In this document: positions 33,366 through 42,124 of the stretch, piece by piece
How the letters are laid out: every line of letters starts with the position of its first letter
Position numbering within the stretch: position 1 is the stretch's first letter
DNA from: Streptomyces sp. LX-29
Lineage (GTDB): Bacteria; Actinomycetota; Actinomycetes; Streptomycetales; Streptomycetaceae
Reading direction: 5' to 3'
NCBI RefSeq assembly: GCF_029541745.1
Contig: NZ_CP089746.1
Span: forward strand, 2,542,001 to 2,606,000
Length of the DNA: 64,000 nucleotides
Program-made: the position numbers and the translations under genes
Notes under the pieces: model-generated
Databases searched by the model: none
What the model was told of the DNA's origin: nothing
What the model saw: the letters and a program-made list of their open reading frames with translations, nothing else

Positions 33366-34373
33366 ATGCGCCGGTACGGCAAGCACACCGACGAGGACGA
33401 CGTCCGGGTCCGCCCCAACCGCAAGGGCAACCGACCCCGGACGAACATCCGTCCCAAGCACGAGGACGCGGCCGACGGCTTCGTGCTGACGATCGACCGC
33501 GGCCGGCTCACCGTGCTCGTCGAGGACCGCACGATCACCGCCATGAAGGCCCGTGAGCTGGGGCGCAAGGCGGTGGTGGTCGGGGACCAGGTCTCGGTCG
33601 TCGGCGACCTCTCCGGCGCCAAGGACACCCTCGCCCGGATCGTGCGGGTGCAGGACCGCAGCTCCGTGCTGCGCCGCACGGCCGACGACGACGACCCGTA
33701 CGAGCGGGTGGTGGTCGCCAACGCCGACCAGCTGGCGATCGTCACCGCGCTGGCCGACCCCGAGCCGCGGCCGCGGCTGATCGACCGGTGTCTGGTCGCC
33801 GCCTACGACGGGGGTCTGGAACCGCTGCTGGTGCTCACCAAGGCCGACCTGGCGTCGGCCGAGCCGCTGCTGGAGACCTACGAGCCGCTGGGCGTGCCGT
33901 ACGTGGTCACCAGCCGCGAGGAGCTGGCCGACGGAGAGGCCGCCGAGCGGGTCCGGGAGCGGCTGAAGGGCCGGGTCACCGCCTTCGTCGGCCACTCCGG
34001 AGTCGGGAAGACGACGCTGGTCAACGCGTTGGTGCCGGAGCGCAAGCGGGCCACCGGGCGGGTGAACGCGGTGACCGGTCGCGGCCGCCACACCACCACG
34101 TCGGCGCTGGCGCTGCCGCTGCCCGGCGGCTCGGGCTGGGTGATCGACACCCCGGGCGTGCGCTCCTTCGGGCTGAACCACATCGACCCGTCCCGCGTCA
34201 TCCACGCCTTCCCGGACCTGGAGCCGGGCACCGAGGACTGCCCGCGCGCCTGCAGCCACGACGAGAAGGACTGCGCGCTGGACCAGTGGGTGACCGACGG
34301 GCACGCCGACCCGGCCCGGCTCTACTCGCTGCGCCGGCTGCTCGCCACCCGGGAGCGCCGCGAGGGCGACTGA
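33366..34373 (+). CDS. rsgA: Ribosome small-subunit biogenesis GTPase RsgA
   Basis: A 335-residue circularly permuted GTPase that checks 30S maturation. In order: OB-fold N-terminus, G4 LTKADL, G1 GHSGVGKTTL, the GRGRHTTT switch, G3 DTPGVRSFG. A zinc knuckle follows, with CPRACSHDEKDC. The N-terminus has about 30 basic residues more than E. coli RsgA. ATG 33366 lies 10 nt after aroA, so the two are co-transcribed. All functional residues are intact. Confidence 0.94.
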   Translation: MRRYGKHTDEDDVRVRPNRKGNRPRTNIRPKHEDAADGFVLTIDRGRLTVLVEDRTITAMKARELGRKAVVVGDQVSVVGDLSGAKDTLARIVRVQDRSSVLRRTADDDDPYERVVVANADQLAIVTALADPEPRPRLIDRCLVAAYDGGLEPLLVLTKADLASAEPLLETYEPLGVPYVVTSREELADGEAAERVRERLKGRVTAFVGHSGVGKTTLVNALVPERKRATGRVNAVTGRGRHTTTSALALPLPGGSGWVIDTPGVRSFGLNHIDPSRVIHAFPDLEPGTEDCPRACSHDEKDCALDQWVTDGHADPARLYSLRRLLATRERREGD

Positions 34374-34537
34374 TCAGCCGCCGCCCGCGCGGAGCGCCGT
34401 TCGACCACGGGGTCGACGCCGGACCGCGCGGGAGGCCGATCGGGCACGTTTGCGAGGGGCCCACCGAGGTAAATGCATAAGCGCACCAGGCGGGGCAGAT
34501 CAGGGCGCCTCACCGAGGCGGCGCGGGAGGCGAACCG

Positions 34538-34861
34538 ATGGCGTGGTTGCTGGTCGTGGTCGCCGGTCTGCTGGAGACGGGCTTCGCCGTCTGTCTCAAG
34601 CTCTCGCACGGCTTCACCCGAATCTGGCCGACGGTCGCCTTCTGCGTCTTCGCGCTCGGCAGCTTCGGACTGCTGACGCTGGCCCTGAAGAAGCTCGACG
34701 TCGGCCCCGCGTACGCGGTGTGGACGGGCATCGGCGCCGCCGGCACCGCGATCTACGGCATGGCCTTCCTCGGCGACCTGGTCTCCACCCTCAAGATCGT
34801 CTCGATCACGCTGGTGATCGTCGGCGTCATCGGGCTCCAGCTCGCGGGCTCGGCCCACTGA
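34538..34861 (+). CDS. SMR-family guanidinium exporter (Gdx/SugE type)
   Basis: A 107-residue protein with four helices. The essential Glu13 (LLETGF), the LKLSHGF motif and the AYAVWTGIGAAGTAI segment place it in the Gdx group that exports guanidinium, not the EmrE multidrug group. It works as an antiparallel homodimer, so one gene is enough. The three terminal residues and stop overlap the convergent TetR gene by 35 bp. I looked for a guanidine riboswitch in the 160-bp leader and saw none; control is more likely by the TetR neighbour. GGGAGG lies before ATG 34538. Confidence 0.9.
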   Translation: MAWLLVVVAGLLETGFAVCLKLSHGFTRIWPTVAFCVFALGSFGLLTLALKKLDVGPAYAVWTGIGAAGTAIYGMAFLGDLVSTLKIVSITLVIVGVIGLQLAGSAH

Positions 34862-35453
34862 CCGGCGGCAGCACCCCGCGCACCAGGTCCGCCACCGTCT
34901 CCGCCCCGGTGGGGGCGACGACGCAGCTCAGCGCCAGCCGGGTGGCGGCCTCGCAGGCCCGCCCCAGCTCGTCCGCGCTCTCCTCGGGCCAGTCGCCCTC
35001 CAGCAGCGTCACCGCGCGGTCGCGCACCTGACCGAGCAGCTCCACCGGCGACGGCAGCGCCTCGGCCATGCCGTGGCGCTGCGCCGGAAGCGGGCCCGGC
35101 CGGGCCGGGGACGGCAGCCGGTCGCTCCAGCAGCCGGTGAGTGCGGCCCGCACCAGCGGGTTCTCGTGGGCCGCGCGGACCGTCCACAGGGCCGCCGCGG
35201 CCAACCGCTCCCCCGGGTCCGCACCGCCCGCGCCGGCGCCGGACAGCGCCCGCTCGACGCCGGACAGATAGGCGTCGGCCTCGCGCCGCACCAGGGCGCG
35301 GGCGAGCCCCTCCTTGCTGCCGAACTCGTTGTAGAGGGTCTGCCGGGAGACCCCGGCGGCCGCGGCGACATCGACCATCCGCACCACCCCCCATGGGCGT
35401 CCGGCGAGCGCGGTGAAGGCCGCGTCGAGTAAGGATTCACGCGCTGTAGGCAT
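34827..35453 (-). CDS. TetR-family regulator
   Basis: A 208-residue TetR protein. The DNA-binding domain contains [52 protein letters not shown] with a standard recognition helix. The ligand domain carries Cys in TGCWSD and LSCVVA. GGGAGG lies 6 nt before ATG 35453; longer in-frame starts lack this. It converges on and overlaps the 3' end of the SMR exporter gene by 35 bp, and an inverted repeat lies upstream. Regulators so placed usually control the adjacent exporter. The effector is unknown. Confidence 0.9.
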   Translation of the reverse strand: MPTARESLLDAAFTALAGRPWGVVRMVDVAAAAGVSRQTLYNEFGSKEGLARALVRREADAYLSGVERALSGAGAGGADPGERLAAAALWTVRAAHENPLVRAALTGCWSDRLPSPARPGPLPAQRHGMAEALPSPVELLGQVRDRAVTLLEGDWPEESADELGRACEAATRLALSCVVAPTGAETVADLVRGVLPPVSGPSPRAGAR

Positions 35454-35500
35454 CGTCGCCTCCCAGGCCATCCGCCCCCTTCGGCGTTCGTGCGCACAGA

Positions 35501-35527
35501 ATTGACGCACCACCAGACGGTGTCAAT
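35501..35527. promoter_or_regulatory. Inverted repeat upstream of tetR, possible operator
   Basis: ATTGAC (35501-35506) and GTCAAT (35522-35527) form the ends of a 27-bp imperfect dyad in which 7 of the outer 10 pairs are complementary. It lies 48 nt before the TetR start and about 80 nt before hisN, so it could act on either promoter. Confidence 0.5.
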
Positions 35528-35606
35528 AGCTCCCGCGCGCGACGAGCCGATCGCACCGGGGCGGGACCAGGTGGCCGCCGAGGGCCCCGGTCGATACTGT
35601 TCGGCC

Positions 35607-36398
35607 ATGCCCGACTACCACGATGACCTGCGCCTTGCGCATGTGCTGGCCGACTCCGCCGACGCCGTGACCATGGAGCGGTTCAAGGCGCTCGACCTCA
35701 AGGTAGAGACCAAGCCGGATATGACTCCTGTGAGTGAAGCCGATCGGGCGGCCGAGGAGCTGATCCGCACCCAGCTGCAGCGGGCCCGGCCGCGCGACGC
35801 GGTGCTCGGCGAGGAGTTCGGCAGCGAGGGGTCCGGGCCGCGCCGGTGGGTGATCGACCCGATCGACGGCACCAAGAACTACGTGCGCGGCGTCCCGGTG
35901 TGGGCCACGCTGATCGCCCTGATGGAGCGCGGCGAGGACGGCGACCGGCCGGTCGTCGGCGTGGTGTCGGCACCGGCTCTGGGGCGCCGCTGGTGGGCGG
36001 CGAAGGGGCTCGGCGCGTACACCGGGCGCAGCCTGTCCGCCGCGACCCGGCTGCGGGTGTCCCAGGTGGGCACCCTGGCCGACGCCTCGTTCGCCTACTC
36101 CTCACTCAGCGGCTGGGAGGAGCGGGGGAAGCTCGACGGCTTCCTGGACCTGACCCGGGCGTGCTGGCGAACGCGCGGCTACGGCGACTTCTGGTCGTAC
36201 ATGATGGTCGCCGAGGGCTCGGTGGACATCTGCGCCGAGCCGGAGCTGTCGCTGTGGGACATGGCGGCCAACGTGATCGTCGTGGAGGAGGCCGGCGGCC
36301 GCTTCACCGGACTCGACGGGGTGCCGGGGCCACACGGCGGGGACGCGGCGGCCTCCAACGGACTGCTGCACGAGGAGCTGCTGAGCCACCTCGGCTGA
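35607..36398 (+). CDS. hisN: Histidinol-phosphatase, inositol-monophosphatase type
   Basis: A 263-residue Mg2+-dependent phosphatase for histidine biosynthesis. Motifs: [18 protein letters not shown], the metal-binding [15 protein letters not shown] and the C-terminal [19 protein letters not shown]. These are inositol-monophosphatase-fold signatures; the NYVRG variant after DPIDGTK and the D..W...V spacing fit HisN rather than SuhB. ATG 35607 has the -10-like TACTGT at 35595-35600, 6 nt before it, indicating a leaderless mRNA. It is the distant histidinol-phosphatase of Streptomyces. Confidence 0.93.
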   Translation: MPDYHDDLRLAHVLADSADAVTMERFKALDLKVETKPDMTPVSEADRAAEELIRTQLQRARPRDAVLGEEFGSEGSGPRRWVIDPIDGTKNYVRGVPVWATLIALMERGEDGDRPVVGVVSAPALGRRWWAAKGLGAYTGRSLSAATRLRVSQVGTLADASFAYSSLSGWEERGKLDGFLDLTRACWRTRGYGDFWSYMMVAEGSVDICAEPELSLWDMAANVIVVEEAGGRFTGLDGVPGPHGGDAAASNGLLHEELLSHLG

Positions 36399-36513
36399 CG
36401 CCCGGGGCCGCGCCCCGAAAGACGCACCGCGCGGGCGCCGTTCACCGAAAGCGCGCCCCCGCACGCCCCCTTGTCGCGCCCACCCGCCCATGTGAACATG
36501 AGACTCCATCGCT

Positions 36514-36536
36514 TGTGAACTTGTGAATCCCTTCAC
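36514..36536. promoter_or_regulatory. TGTGAA repeats and inverted repeat before CBS gene
   Basis: TGTGAA occurs at 36491, 36514 and 36522, and GTGAA (36523-36527) pairs with TTCAC (36532-36536). These repeats in the promoter region of the CBS-domain gene suggest an operator, but I cannot name the protein that would bind. Confidence 0.35.
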
Positions 36537-36592
36537 GGGCAACCTGTTGCCGGGTGTGCGCCGAAGGGTTCGCCAAGGAGGTGGCTCCATCC

Positions 36593-37006
36593 ATGCCCAT
36601 GCTCGTCCGTGACGCCATGAGCTCGGTGGTCCTCACCATCGGCCCCGCCCACACACTCCGCCAGGCCGCGCGGCTGATGTCCGCGCGCCGGGTCGGCGCG
36701 GCCGTCGTCCTCGATCCCGACACCAGCGGGCTCGGCATACTCACCGAGCGCGACATACTCAACTCCCTGGGCGCCGGCCAGGACCCCGACCGGGAGACCG
36801 CCCACGCCCACACCACGACCGACGTCGTCTTCGCCGCCCCCGAGTGGACCCTCGACGAGGCGGCCGGCGCGATGACCCACGGCGGCTTCCGCCATCTGAT
36901 CGTGCTCGACGAGCGCGAGCCGGTCGGGGTCGTCTCGGTCCGCGACATCATCCACTGCTGGACCCCGGACCGAGGGCCCGCCGCCGCGCTGGCGGGGCGG
37001 GCGTAG
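36593..37006 (+). CDS. CBS-domain pair protein
   Basis: A 137-residue protein made of two CBS modules. The first has VRDAMSSVVLTIGPAHTLRQAARLMSARRVGAAVVLD...GLGILTERDIL; the second has HTTTDVVFAAPEWTLDEAAGAMTHGGFRHLIVLDEREPVGVVSVRDII. Such stand-alone pairs bind adenosine nucleotides and sense energy state, as do the hypoxia/dormancy CBS proteins of actinobacteria. ATG 36593 follows a near-perfect ribosome site AAGGAGGTGG. The partner is unknown. Confidence 0.9.
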   Translation: MPMLVRDAMSSVVLTIGPAHTLRQAARLMSARRVGAAVVLDPDTSGLGILTERDILNSLGAGQDPDRETAHAHTTTDVVFAAPEWTLDEAAGAMTHGGFRHLIVLDEREPVGVVSVRDIIHCWTPDRGPAAALAGRA

Positions 37007-37011
37007 CACGT

Positions 37012-37050
37012 CCGGAGAGGCCGGAGCCCACAGGCGTCCGGCCTCTCCGG
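37012..37050. terminator. Terminator between CBS and catalase genes
   Basis: Perfect 14-bp stem CCGGAGAGGCCGGA (37012-37025) with TCCGGCCTCTCCGG (37037-37050), 11-base loop. Between convergent genes, it probably serves both. Confidence 0.82.
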
Positions 37051-37069
37051 CTCATACGGTAAGCCGCCG

Positions 37070-38536
37070 TCAGCCGCGCAGGGCCTGGACCGCGGTCTCC
37101 AGCCGCTTACCGTAGTCCGCGTCCGCCTGGCGGAAGTTCTCGATCGCCCGCTGGACGATGTCGTCGCGCGAGACCTGCGCAATGAACCCGGCGAGGTTGG
37201 CGATCAGGCGCTCCTTCTCGTCTTCCGACATCAGGCGGTAGAGGTTGCCCGCCTGGACGAAGTCGTCGTCCTCGGCGTGCGAGGGGGCCACGTGGTCCCC
37301 GGTGTGACCGGTCACCGCGATCGGCTGCCACAGCGGCCGGTCGATCTGGGTCGGGCCGCCGAAGCTGTTCGGCTCGTAGTTCTTCCGGCCGCCGTGCCGA
37401 CCGTCGTACAGGAAGCCGTCCCGGCTGTGGGTGCGCGCCTCCGTGGCGTGCGGGCGGTTCACCGGCAGGTGGTCGGCGTTGATGCCGACGCGGTAGCGGT
37501 GGGCGTCGCCGTAGGCGAAGAGACGGCCCTGGAGCATCTTGTCCGGGGACGGGCCGATGCCCGGCACGAAGTGCGCCGGCGAGAAGATCGACTGCTCGAC
37601 CTCGGCGAAGATGTTCTGCGGGTTGCGGTTGAGCTCCAGCTTGCCGATCTCGATCGGCGGGTAGTCCTCGTGCGGCCACACCTTGGTGAGGTCGAACGGG
37701 TTGAAGCGGTAGGTCGCCGCCTCGTCCGCCGGCATGATCTGCACCTGCACGGTCCAGGTCGGGAACTCGCCGCGCTCGATGGCCGTGCGCAGGTCGCGCT
37801 GGTGACTGTCCGGGTCCTGACCCGCCAGCACGGCCGCGTCCTCAGCCGTCAGGTTCCTGATGCCCTGGTCGGTCTTGAAGTGGTACTTGACCCAGAAGAC
37901 CTCGCCGTCGGCGTTGTTCCACTGGTAGGTATGCGAGCTGTAGCCGTTCATGTGGCGGTACGAGGCGGGGATGCCCCGGTCGCCGAAGAGCCAGGTCACC
38001 TGGTGGGTCGACTCGGGCGACAGGCTCCAGAAGTCCCAGACGTTGTCCGCCTCCTGCGAGCCCGTGTACGGGTCGCGCTTCTGGGTGTGGATGAAGTCGG
38101 GGAACTTGATGGCGTCCTTCACGAAGAACACCGGGGTGTTGTTGCCGACGAGGTCGTAGTTGCCCTCCTCGGTGTAGAACTTCAGCGCGAAGCCGCGCGG
38201 GTCGCGCACCGCGTCCGCCGAACCGAGGTTGCCCGCCACCGTCGAGAAGCGCAGGAAGGTCTCGGTCTGCTTGCCGACCTCGGACAGGAACGCGGCGCGG
38301 GTGTACCGCGTCACGTCGGCGGTCACGGTGAAGGTGCCGTACGCGCCGGCGCCCCGCGCGTGCACGACCCGCTCGGGGATGCGCTCGCGGTTGAAGTGCG
38401 CCAGCTTCTCCAGCAGGTGCTGGTCCTGGAGCAGCACCGGGCCGCCGACGCCCGCGGACTCGCTGTTCTGGTTGTCGGCGACCGGAGCCCCGGCCTCCGT
38501 GGTGAGCGGTCCGGTGATCTCGCCCTGAGCGGTCAC
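37070..38536 (-). CDS. katA: Monofunctional haem catalase
   Basis: A 488-residue small-subunit catalase. The distal His is in [16 protein letters not shown], the distal Asn in [11 protein letters not shown], and the proximal haem ligand Tyr in [14 protein letters not shown]. The start is GTG 38536, with AGGAGG 7 nt upstream and a product beginning [19 protein letters not shown]. An in-frame ATG at 38599 would add 21 residues, but it lies between the -35 and -10 boxes of the promoter and overlaps a Fur-type operator, so it cannot be translated from that mRNA. Divergent from its probable repressor. Confidence 0.95.
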   Translation of the reverse strand: MTAQGEITGPLTTEAGAPVADNQNSESAGVGGPVLLQDQHLLEKLAHFNRERIPERVVHARGAGAYGTFTVTADVTRYTRAAFLSEVGKQTETFLRFSTVAGNLGSADAVRDPRGFALKFYTEEGNYDLVGNNTPVFFVKDAIKFPDFIHTQKRDPYTGSQEADNVWDFWSLSPESTHQVTWLFGDRGIPASYRHMNGYSSHTYQWNNADGEVFWVKYHFKTDQGIRNLTAEDAAVLAGQDPDSHQRDLRTAIERGEFPTWTVQVQIMPADEAATYRFNPFDLTKVWPHEDYPPIEIGKLELNRNPQNIFAEVEQSIFSPAHFVPGIGPSPDKMLQGRLFAYGDAHRYRVGINADHLPVNRPHATEARTHSRDGFLYDGRHGGRKNYEPNSFGGPTQIDRPLWQPIAVTGHTGDHVAPSHAEDDDFVQAGNLYRLMSEDEKERLIANLAGFIAQVSRDDIVQRAIENFRQADADYGKRLETAVQALRG

Positions 38537-38583
38537 GTGAGCCTCCTGCGTCTCGTCCTGTCCCTTGGCCTGCGCCGAGGTCG

Positions 38584-38611
38584 ATCCTACATTGGACATT
38601 GTCTAAGTCAA
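38584..38611 (-). promoter_or_regulatory. Promoter of the catalase gene
   Basis: On the minus strand, TTGACT (38611-38606) and TAGGAT (38589-38584) are separated by 16 bases, a good principal-sigma promoter for Streptomyces. Transcription would start near 38577, about 40 nt before GTG 38536. Confidence 0.8.
38592..38606. promoter_or_regulatory. Fur/CatR-type operator inside the catalase promoter
   Basis: TTGGACA-T-TGTCTAA is a 7-1-7 inverted repeat of the Fur/PerR kind. It fills the spacer of the catalase promoter, so binding would block RNA polymerase directly. Peroxide would relieve it through the regulator encoded next door. Confidence 0.82.
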
Positions 38612-38692
38612 GAAGATCTGGAAAGTCATACGGGATCCGGCCATGGACGAGCCACTGGTACCCTGGCCTTATCTGACTGATGGGTGAATGGC

Positions 38693-39103
38693 ATGAGTGA
38701 CCTGCTGGAACGACTCCGAGGACGCGGCTGGAGGCTGACCGCACAGCGACGGGTCGTCGCCGAGGTCCTCGACGGGGACCACGTGCACTACACCGCCGAC
38801 GAAGTCCACGCCCGCGCGGCCGAGCGGCTGCCCGAGATCTCGCGCGCGACCGTCTACAACACGCTGGGCGAGCTGGTGTCGCTCGGCGAGGTTCTCGAGG
38901 TCAGCACGGACGGCCGCGCCAAGCGGTACGACCCGAACGCCCACCACGCCCACCAGCACCTGATCTGCTCGCGCTGCGGCACGATCCGCGACGTCCACCC
39001 GGCCGGCGACCCACTCGCCGACCTGCCCACGGAGGAACGATTCGGCTTCGCGGTCTCCGCGGTCGAGGTCACCTACCGCGGCCTCTGCCCCGACTGCTCC
39101 TGA
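38693..39103 (+). CDS. catR: Fur-family peroxide/metal-responsive repressor (CatR-like)
   Basis: A 136-residue Fur-family protein. The winged helix contains RLTAQRRVVAEVLDGDHVHYTADEVHARA and ISRATVYNTLGELVSLGEV. The metal site is AHHAHQHLICSRCG and the structural zinc pair includes CPDC at the C-terminus. By its divergence from a catalase gene it is the CatR/PerR-type repressor, losing DNA binding after metal-catalysed oxidation. ATG 38693 matches the family start MSDLLERL; a GTG three codons earlier is 9 nt after TTATCT and could give a leaderless form. Confidence 0.9.
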   Translation: MSDLLERLRGRGWRLTAQRRVVAEVLDGDHVHYTADEVHARAAERLPEISRATVYNTLGELVSLGEVLEVSTDGRAKRYDPNAHHAHQHLICSRCGTIRDVHPAGDPLADLPTEERFGFAVSAVEVTYRGLCPDCS

Positions 39104-39109
39104 GCCCGT

Positions 39110-39133
39110 CCTCCGGCCACGCGCGGCCGGAGG
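39110..39133. terminator. Terminator after catR
   Basis: CCTCCGGCC (39110-39118) and GGCCGGAGG (39125-39133) form a 9-bp stem with a six-base loop just after the catR stop. Confidence 0.7.
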
Positions 39134-39194
39134 TCGACGGCCCGCGCGGGGGCCGTCCGCCCTGCGCGGGGTGACACCACGGAACGCGACCGCT

Positions 39195-39266
39195 TCTCCG
39201 CGGGGCGCAGGCGTCTCCGCGGGCGGGACGTGTCCTCCGCGAGCGACACGCGTCTCCGCGGGGCGC
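39195..39266. repeat. Imperfect TCTCCGCGGG repeats
   Basis: The word TCTCCGCGGG(G)CGC or a close variant occurs four times at about 20-bp intervals between catR and the tRNA terminator. No gene or known function. Confidence 0.5.
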
Positions 39267-39271
39267 GAAAC

Positions 39272-39310
39272 GGCGAAGGGCCCGGATCCTGAGGATCCGG
39301 GCCCTTCGCC
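39272..39310 (-). terminator. Terminator of tRNA-fMet copy 1
   Basis: A perfect 39-base palindrome: 19-bp arms 39272-39290 and 39292-39310 around one central base, including GGGCCCGGATCCT. It lies 5 nt downstream of the tRNA 3' end on the minus strand. Confidence 0.85.
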
Positions 39311-39315
39311 TTCAG

Positions 39316-39389
39316 TAGCGGGGACAGGATTTGAACCTGCGACCTCTGGGTTATGAGCCCAGCGAGCTACCGAGCTGCTCCACCCCGCG
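39316..39389 (-). tRNA. Initiator tRNA-fMet (CAU), copy 1
   Basis: The minus strand folds into a cloverleaf: acceptor stem GCGGGG with CCCCGC, anticodon loop CUCAUAA on a stem with three G:C pairs (GGG/CCC), and T-arm GCAGGTTCAAATCCTGT. The unpaired first base C opposite U at position 72 and the three G:C anticodon-stem pairs identify the initiator. The 3' CCA is not encoded. Confidence 0.95.
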
Positions 39390-39400
39390 TCGGTGAACCA

Positions 39401-39430
39401 ACCTTAACCCGCTTCACGAGAGCAGAGCAA
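39401..39430 (-). promoter_or_regulatory. Probable promoter of tRNA-fMet copy 1
   Basis: On the minus strand TTGCTC (39430-39425) and TAAGGT (39406-39401) are 18 bases apart and end 11 nt before the mature tRNA. Confidence 0.6.
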
Positions 39431-39932
39431 ATCGCTTCCACCACCCCATGGGGCGCACGGGGATCGGAACGCCGGGGATAGGGCGGCCGACGCCGGCGTG
39501 CGCCACCGCGCTCGGGGCGCGGAGGGCGCACGGACCAGTCGGCTCGGGCGCCCTCCGGCAGCCGCCGCACCGCCGGGTGAGCGCGGTGCGGCGCGGCGGC
39601 GGGTGGCCGCGCGGCGCCCCAGGGGGCCGGGTACGCACGCCATCAGTGATGGCCATCGCGCGGCCGGAAGGCGTTCCTCAGTGGGCGGGCCGGAACGGGG
39701 CGCTGCCAAGGCGGCCGTACCCGCATGACAGCGGTGCGGCCGCCCCCTCCGGCCCCGGACTCGTATCGGCGCCGCGCGGACGGCGGACACCGCCGCGCCC
39801 GGCCGCGCGGGGCGGAGTACCGCCACAGCCGCCGTCAACCGCTGGACGGCGGGCGGCGAGTGGGGATCAGCGATCAGCGAGAGGACGCGGAAATCGGTTG
39901 TCAGGTCGTCGGGCAGTCAGCCCGTCAGCCCG
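39431..39932. other. Gene-free interval between tRNA promoter and SEL1 gene end
   Basis: About 500 bases. Open frames on both strands are rich in Arg, Pro and Ala and look like chance frames of high-G+C DNA. Near 39910-39932 the trinucleotide-rich CAGCCCGTCAGCCCGTCAGGCCGTCAG pattern repeats an 8-9-base word just beyond the SEL1 stop. Confidence 0.4.
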
Positions 39933-41951
39933 TCAGGCCGTGAGCTCCTGCTGGAGGGCGTCCCGGAGGCGAGCGGCCCGCTCGGCGACCTCCGCCGGGC
40001 CCAGCTCCACGGCGCGGGCACACCACTGCTGCCCCTCGACGAGGTGGCCGCGGCGGGCCGAGAGAAGGGCCAGACGGAGGGCTGCCCGACCGTGGCCTGC
40101 CTCGGCGGCGCGCACCCACCACACGGCGGCCTCGGGCTCGCTGCCCTCCCGCGCGAGGAGCAGGCCGAGGTTGAAGGCGCCGTTGCTGCTGCCCGCCTCG
40201 GCCGCGGTGCGGTACCAGCGGGCCGCCTCGACGACCTCGCCCCGCGCGGCGGCGAGCATGCCGACGCGCACCTGGGCGCGCCGGTGGCCCTGGCGAGCGG
40301 CACGCTCGTACCACTCCTCGTACTCGGGGCGGGGGTCCTCGGCGTCGCCGCCGGTCCTGGCCCCCTTGGCGGCCTTGGCCCCCTTGGCGCCCTTCCCGCC
40401 CTTCTCGGTCCGGTCGCCCTTGTCGCCCTTGTCGCCCTTGTCCGTCCGGTCGGACCGGCCCGCCCTACCGGTGGGCCCATCGGACGCGTCCGGCTGACCA
40501 GCCGCCTTGGCAGCGTTGTCAGAACGGTCGCCCCCGGTCCCCTTGGCCGTGCCGGCGGCTCTGGCCGCCTTCTCCCGGGCCTCCTCGTCGGCCGCCGCGC
40601 GGTCCAGCAGCGCACCCAGTCGGAAGGCGGCCTCCGCGCTGCCGCCGTCCGCCGCGCAGCGCAGGTGCCGCTCGGCCGCGGCGTCGTCGCCGTCCCTCAG
40701 GAGGGCGATGGCGACCTGGAGGGCCGCCTCGGTGTGCCCGGCGGTGGCGGCCCGCTCGTACCACTGGTGCGCCAGCGCGTCCTCGCCGCGACCGGCGTGC
40801 AGGATGCCGAGGTTGAAGGCGGCGTCGACGCTGCCCGCCTCGGCCGCCTTGGAGAACCACGGCTCGGCGCCGGCCGCGTCACCGCGCTGGAGGAGCAGCA
40901 CCGCCAGCGCGTTGGCGGCCTCGCGGTGCCCGGCGTAGGCGGCACGGCGGTACCACTGCTCGGCCTGGGCGGCGCGGCCCTGCTCGGCGCAGAGCAGCCC
41001 GAGGTTGTAGGCGCCGTTGGTGTCACCGGCGTCGAGCGCCGCGCGGTACCAGCGCTCGGCGGTCTGGGTCTCGCCACGGTCGGCGTGCAGCGCACCCAGC
41101 GCGTTGGCCGCGTTGCCGTCGCCGTCCTGGGCCGCGCGGTGCCACCAGACGGCCGCGCTGTCGGCGTCACCGGCGTCCCGCAGCAGGAAGCCGAGCGCGC
41201 AGGCGGCGCGGGCCTCGCCGTCCTTGGCGGACATCAGATACCAGCGGCCGGCCTCGCGGGTGTCGCCGCGCTCCTCCAGGAGCGTGCCGAGGTGCAGGGC
41301 GGCGCGCCGGTGGCCGCGGGCGGCGGCCTGCCGGTACCACTGCTCGGCCTCCGGCTCGCGGGCCCGGGCCAGCGTGTCGTGCGGGGCGCTGGACGGGCCG
41401 CGCTCGGGGTCGGGCTCGCGCTGGTCGAGGATGCGGGCGAGGCGGTACGCGGCCTCGCGGTGGCCGTGCTCCGCGGCGGCCCGGAACCAGCGCTCCGCGC
41501 CGATGTCGCTGCGGTGCTCCAGCAGGTCGGCGAGGGCGTACGCGCCCAGGGCGTGGCCGGACTCGGCGGACTGGCGGAGCCAGTACTCGGCGGCGGGCTC
41601 GTCGCCCTGCTCGCGGTGGTGGCGTCCGAGCGCGTGCGCGGCCGCGGCCGAACCGGCGACGGCGGCGATGCGCCACCAGTTGGCGGCTTCCTCGGTGGAG
41701 CCGCGCTGGTGCAGAAGGACCCCGAGGTTGTTGGCGGCGGCGCGGTCGCCCGCGGTGGTGGCGGCGCGCAGGAACGGCTCGGCTCCGTCCAGGTCGCCCC
41801 GGCGCAGCAGCAGCGCGCCGAGCACGCTCATGGAGGCGGTGTCACCCGCCTCGGCTCCCGTGCGGTACCGCGTCTCGTCTTCGGCGTCCTCACGCGCGTG
41901 CAGATACCGCCCTGTCTCCAACAGACTTGCCCTGTCCCCCATAAATTCCAT
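39933..41951 (-). CDS. SEL1/TPR-repeat protein
   Basis: A 672-residue soluble solenoid. About 14 SEL1-like repeats of 36-40 residues run through the chain, each in the form AEYWLRQSAESGHALGAYAL, interrupted near 475-545 by a low-complexity insert rich in Lys, Gly and Asp (RSDRTDKGDKGDKGDR). The insert probably links two repeat blocks. SEL1 proteins act as scaffolds. The start is ATG 41951 or ATG 41942 (MGDRASLLE), neither with a strong ribosome site. The gene lies between two initiator tRNA genes on the same strand. Function unknown. Confidence 0.88.
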   Translation of the reverse strand: MEFMGDRASLLETGRYLHAREDAEDETRYRTGAEAGDTASMSVLGALLLRRGDLDGAEPFLRAATTAGDRAAANNLGVLLHQRGSTEEAANWWRIAAVAGSAAAAHALGRHHREQGDEPAAEYWLRQSAESGHALGAYALADLLEHRSDIGAERWFRAAAEHGHREAAYRLARILDQREPDPERGPSSAPHDTLARAREPEAEQWYRQAAARGHRRAALHLGTLLEERGDTREAGRWYLMSAKDGEARAACALGFLLRDAGDADSAAVWWHRAAQDGDGNAANALGALHADRGETQTAERWYRAALDAGDTNGAYNLGLLCAEQGRAAQAEQWYRRAAYAGHREAANALAVLLLQRGDAAGAEPWFSKAAEAGSVDAAFNLGILHAGRGEDALAHQWYERAATAGHTEAALQVAIALLRDGDDAAAERHLRCAADGGSAEAAFRLGALLDRAAADEEAREKAARAAGTAKGTGGDRSDNAAKAAGQPDASDGPTGRAGRSDRTDKGDKGDKGDRTEKGGKGAKGAKAAKGARTGGDAEDPRPEYEEWYERAARQGHRRAQVRVGMLAAARGEVVEAARWYRTAAEAGSSNGAFNLGLLLAREGSEPEAAVWWVRAAEAGHGRAALRLALLSARRGHLVEGQQWCARAVELGPAEVAERAARLRDALQQELTA

Positions 41952-42085
41952 CGTCGCACCACCCGCAACCCGCGTACACCTGGTATACCGCAGCCAGTGA
42001 GGTCACTTCAGCGTTTTGTCGACATGCCCACAGAGAGATAAGTCAAACGCGAGAACCCCCGTTACCTGGTGCACGACACACGACA

Positions 42086-42114
42086 AGGCCCGGATCCTTT
42101 GAGGATCCGGGCCT
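42086..42114 (-). terminator. Terminator of tRNA-fMet copy 2
   Basis: AGGCCCGGATCC (42086-42097) and GGATCCGGGCCT (42103-42114) form a perfect 12-bp stem with a five-base loop, 10 nt from the tRNA 3' end. The core GGCCCGGATCC is shared with the terminator of copy 1. Confidence 0.85.
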
Positions 42115-42124
42115 CGTCCTTTAG

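Noticed and set aside
30863..33745. 960-codon open frame on the minus strand
   Set aside because: It runs antisense across the M50 peptidase, aroA and rsgA, whose motifs are unmistakable on the other strand.
34374..34537. Guanidine riboswitch before the SMR gene
   Set aside because: I looked for the ykkC, mini-ykkC (ACGR loops) and guanidine-III core words and did not see them; a covariance search would settle it.
38537..38599. N-terminal extension of the catalase from ATG 38599
   Set aside because: The ATG lies between the -35 and -10 boxes and within the operator, upstream of the likely transcription start.
39404..39838. 144-codon minus-strand frame between tRNA and SEL1 gene
   Set aside because: Composition is Arg/Ala/Pro without a domain, its 3' end overlaps the tRNA promoter, and frames of similar length exist on the opposite strand.
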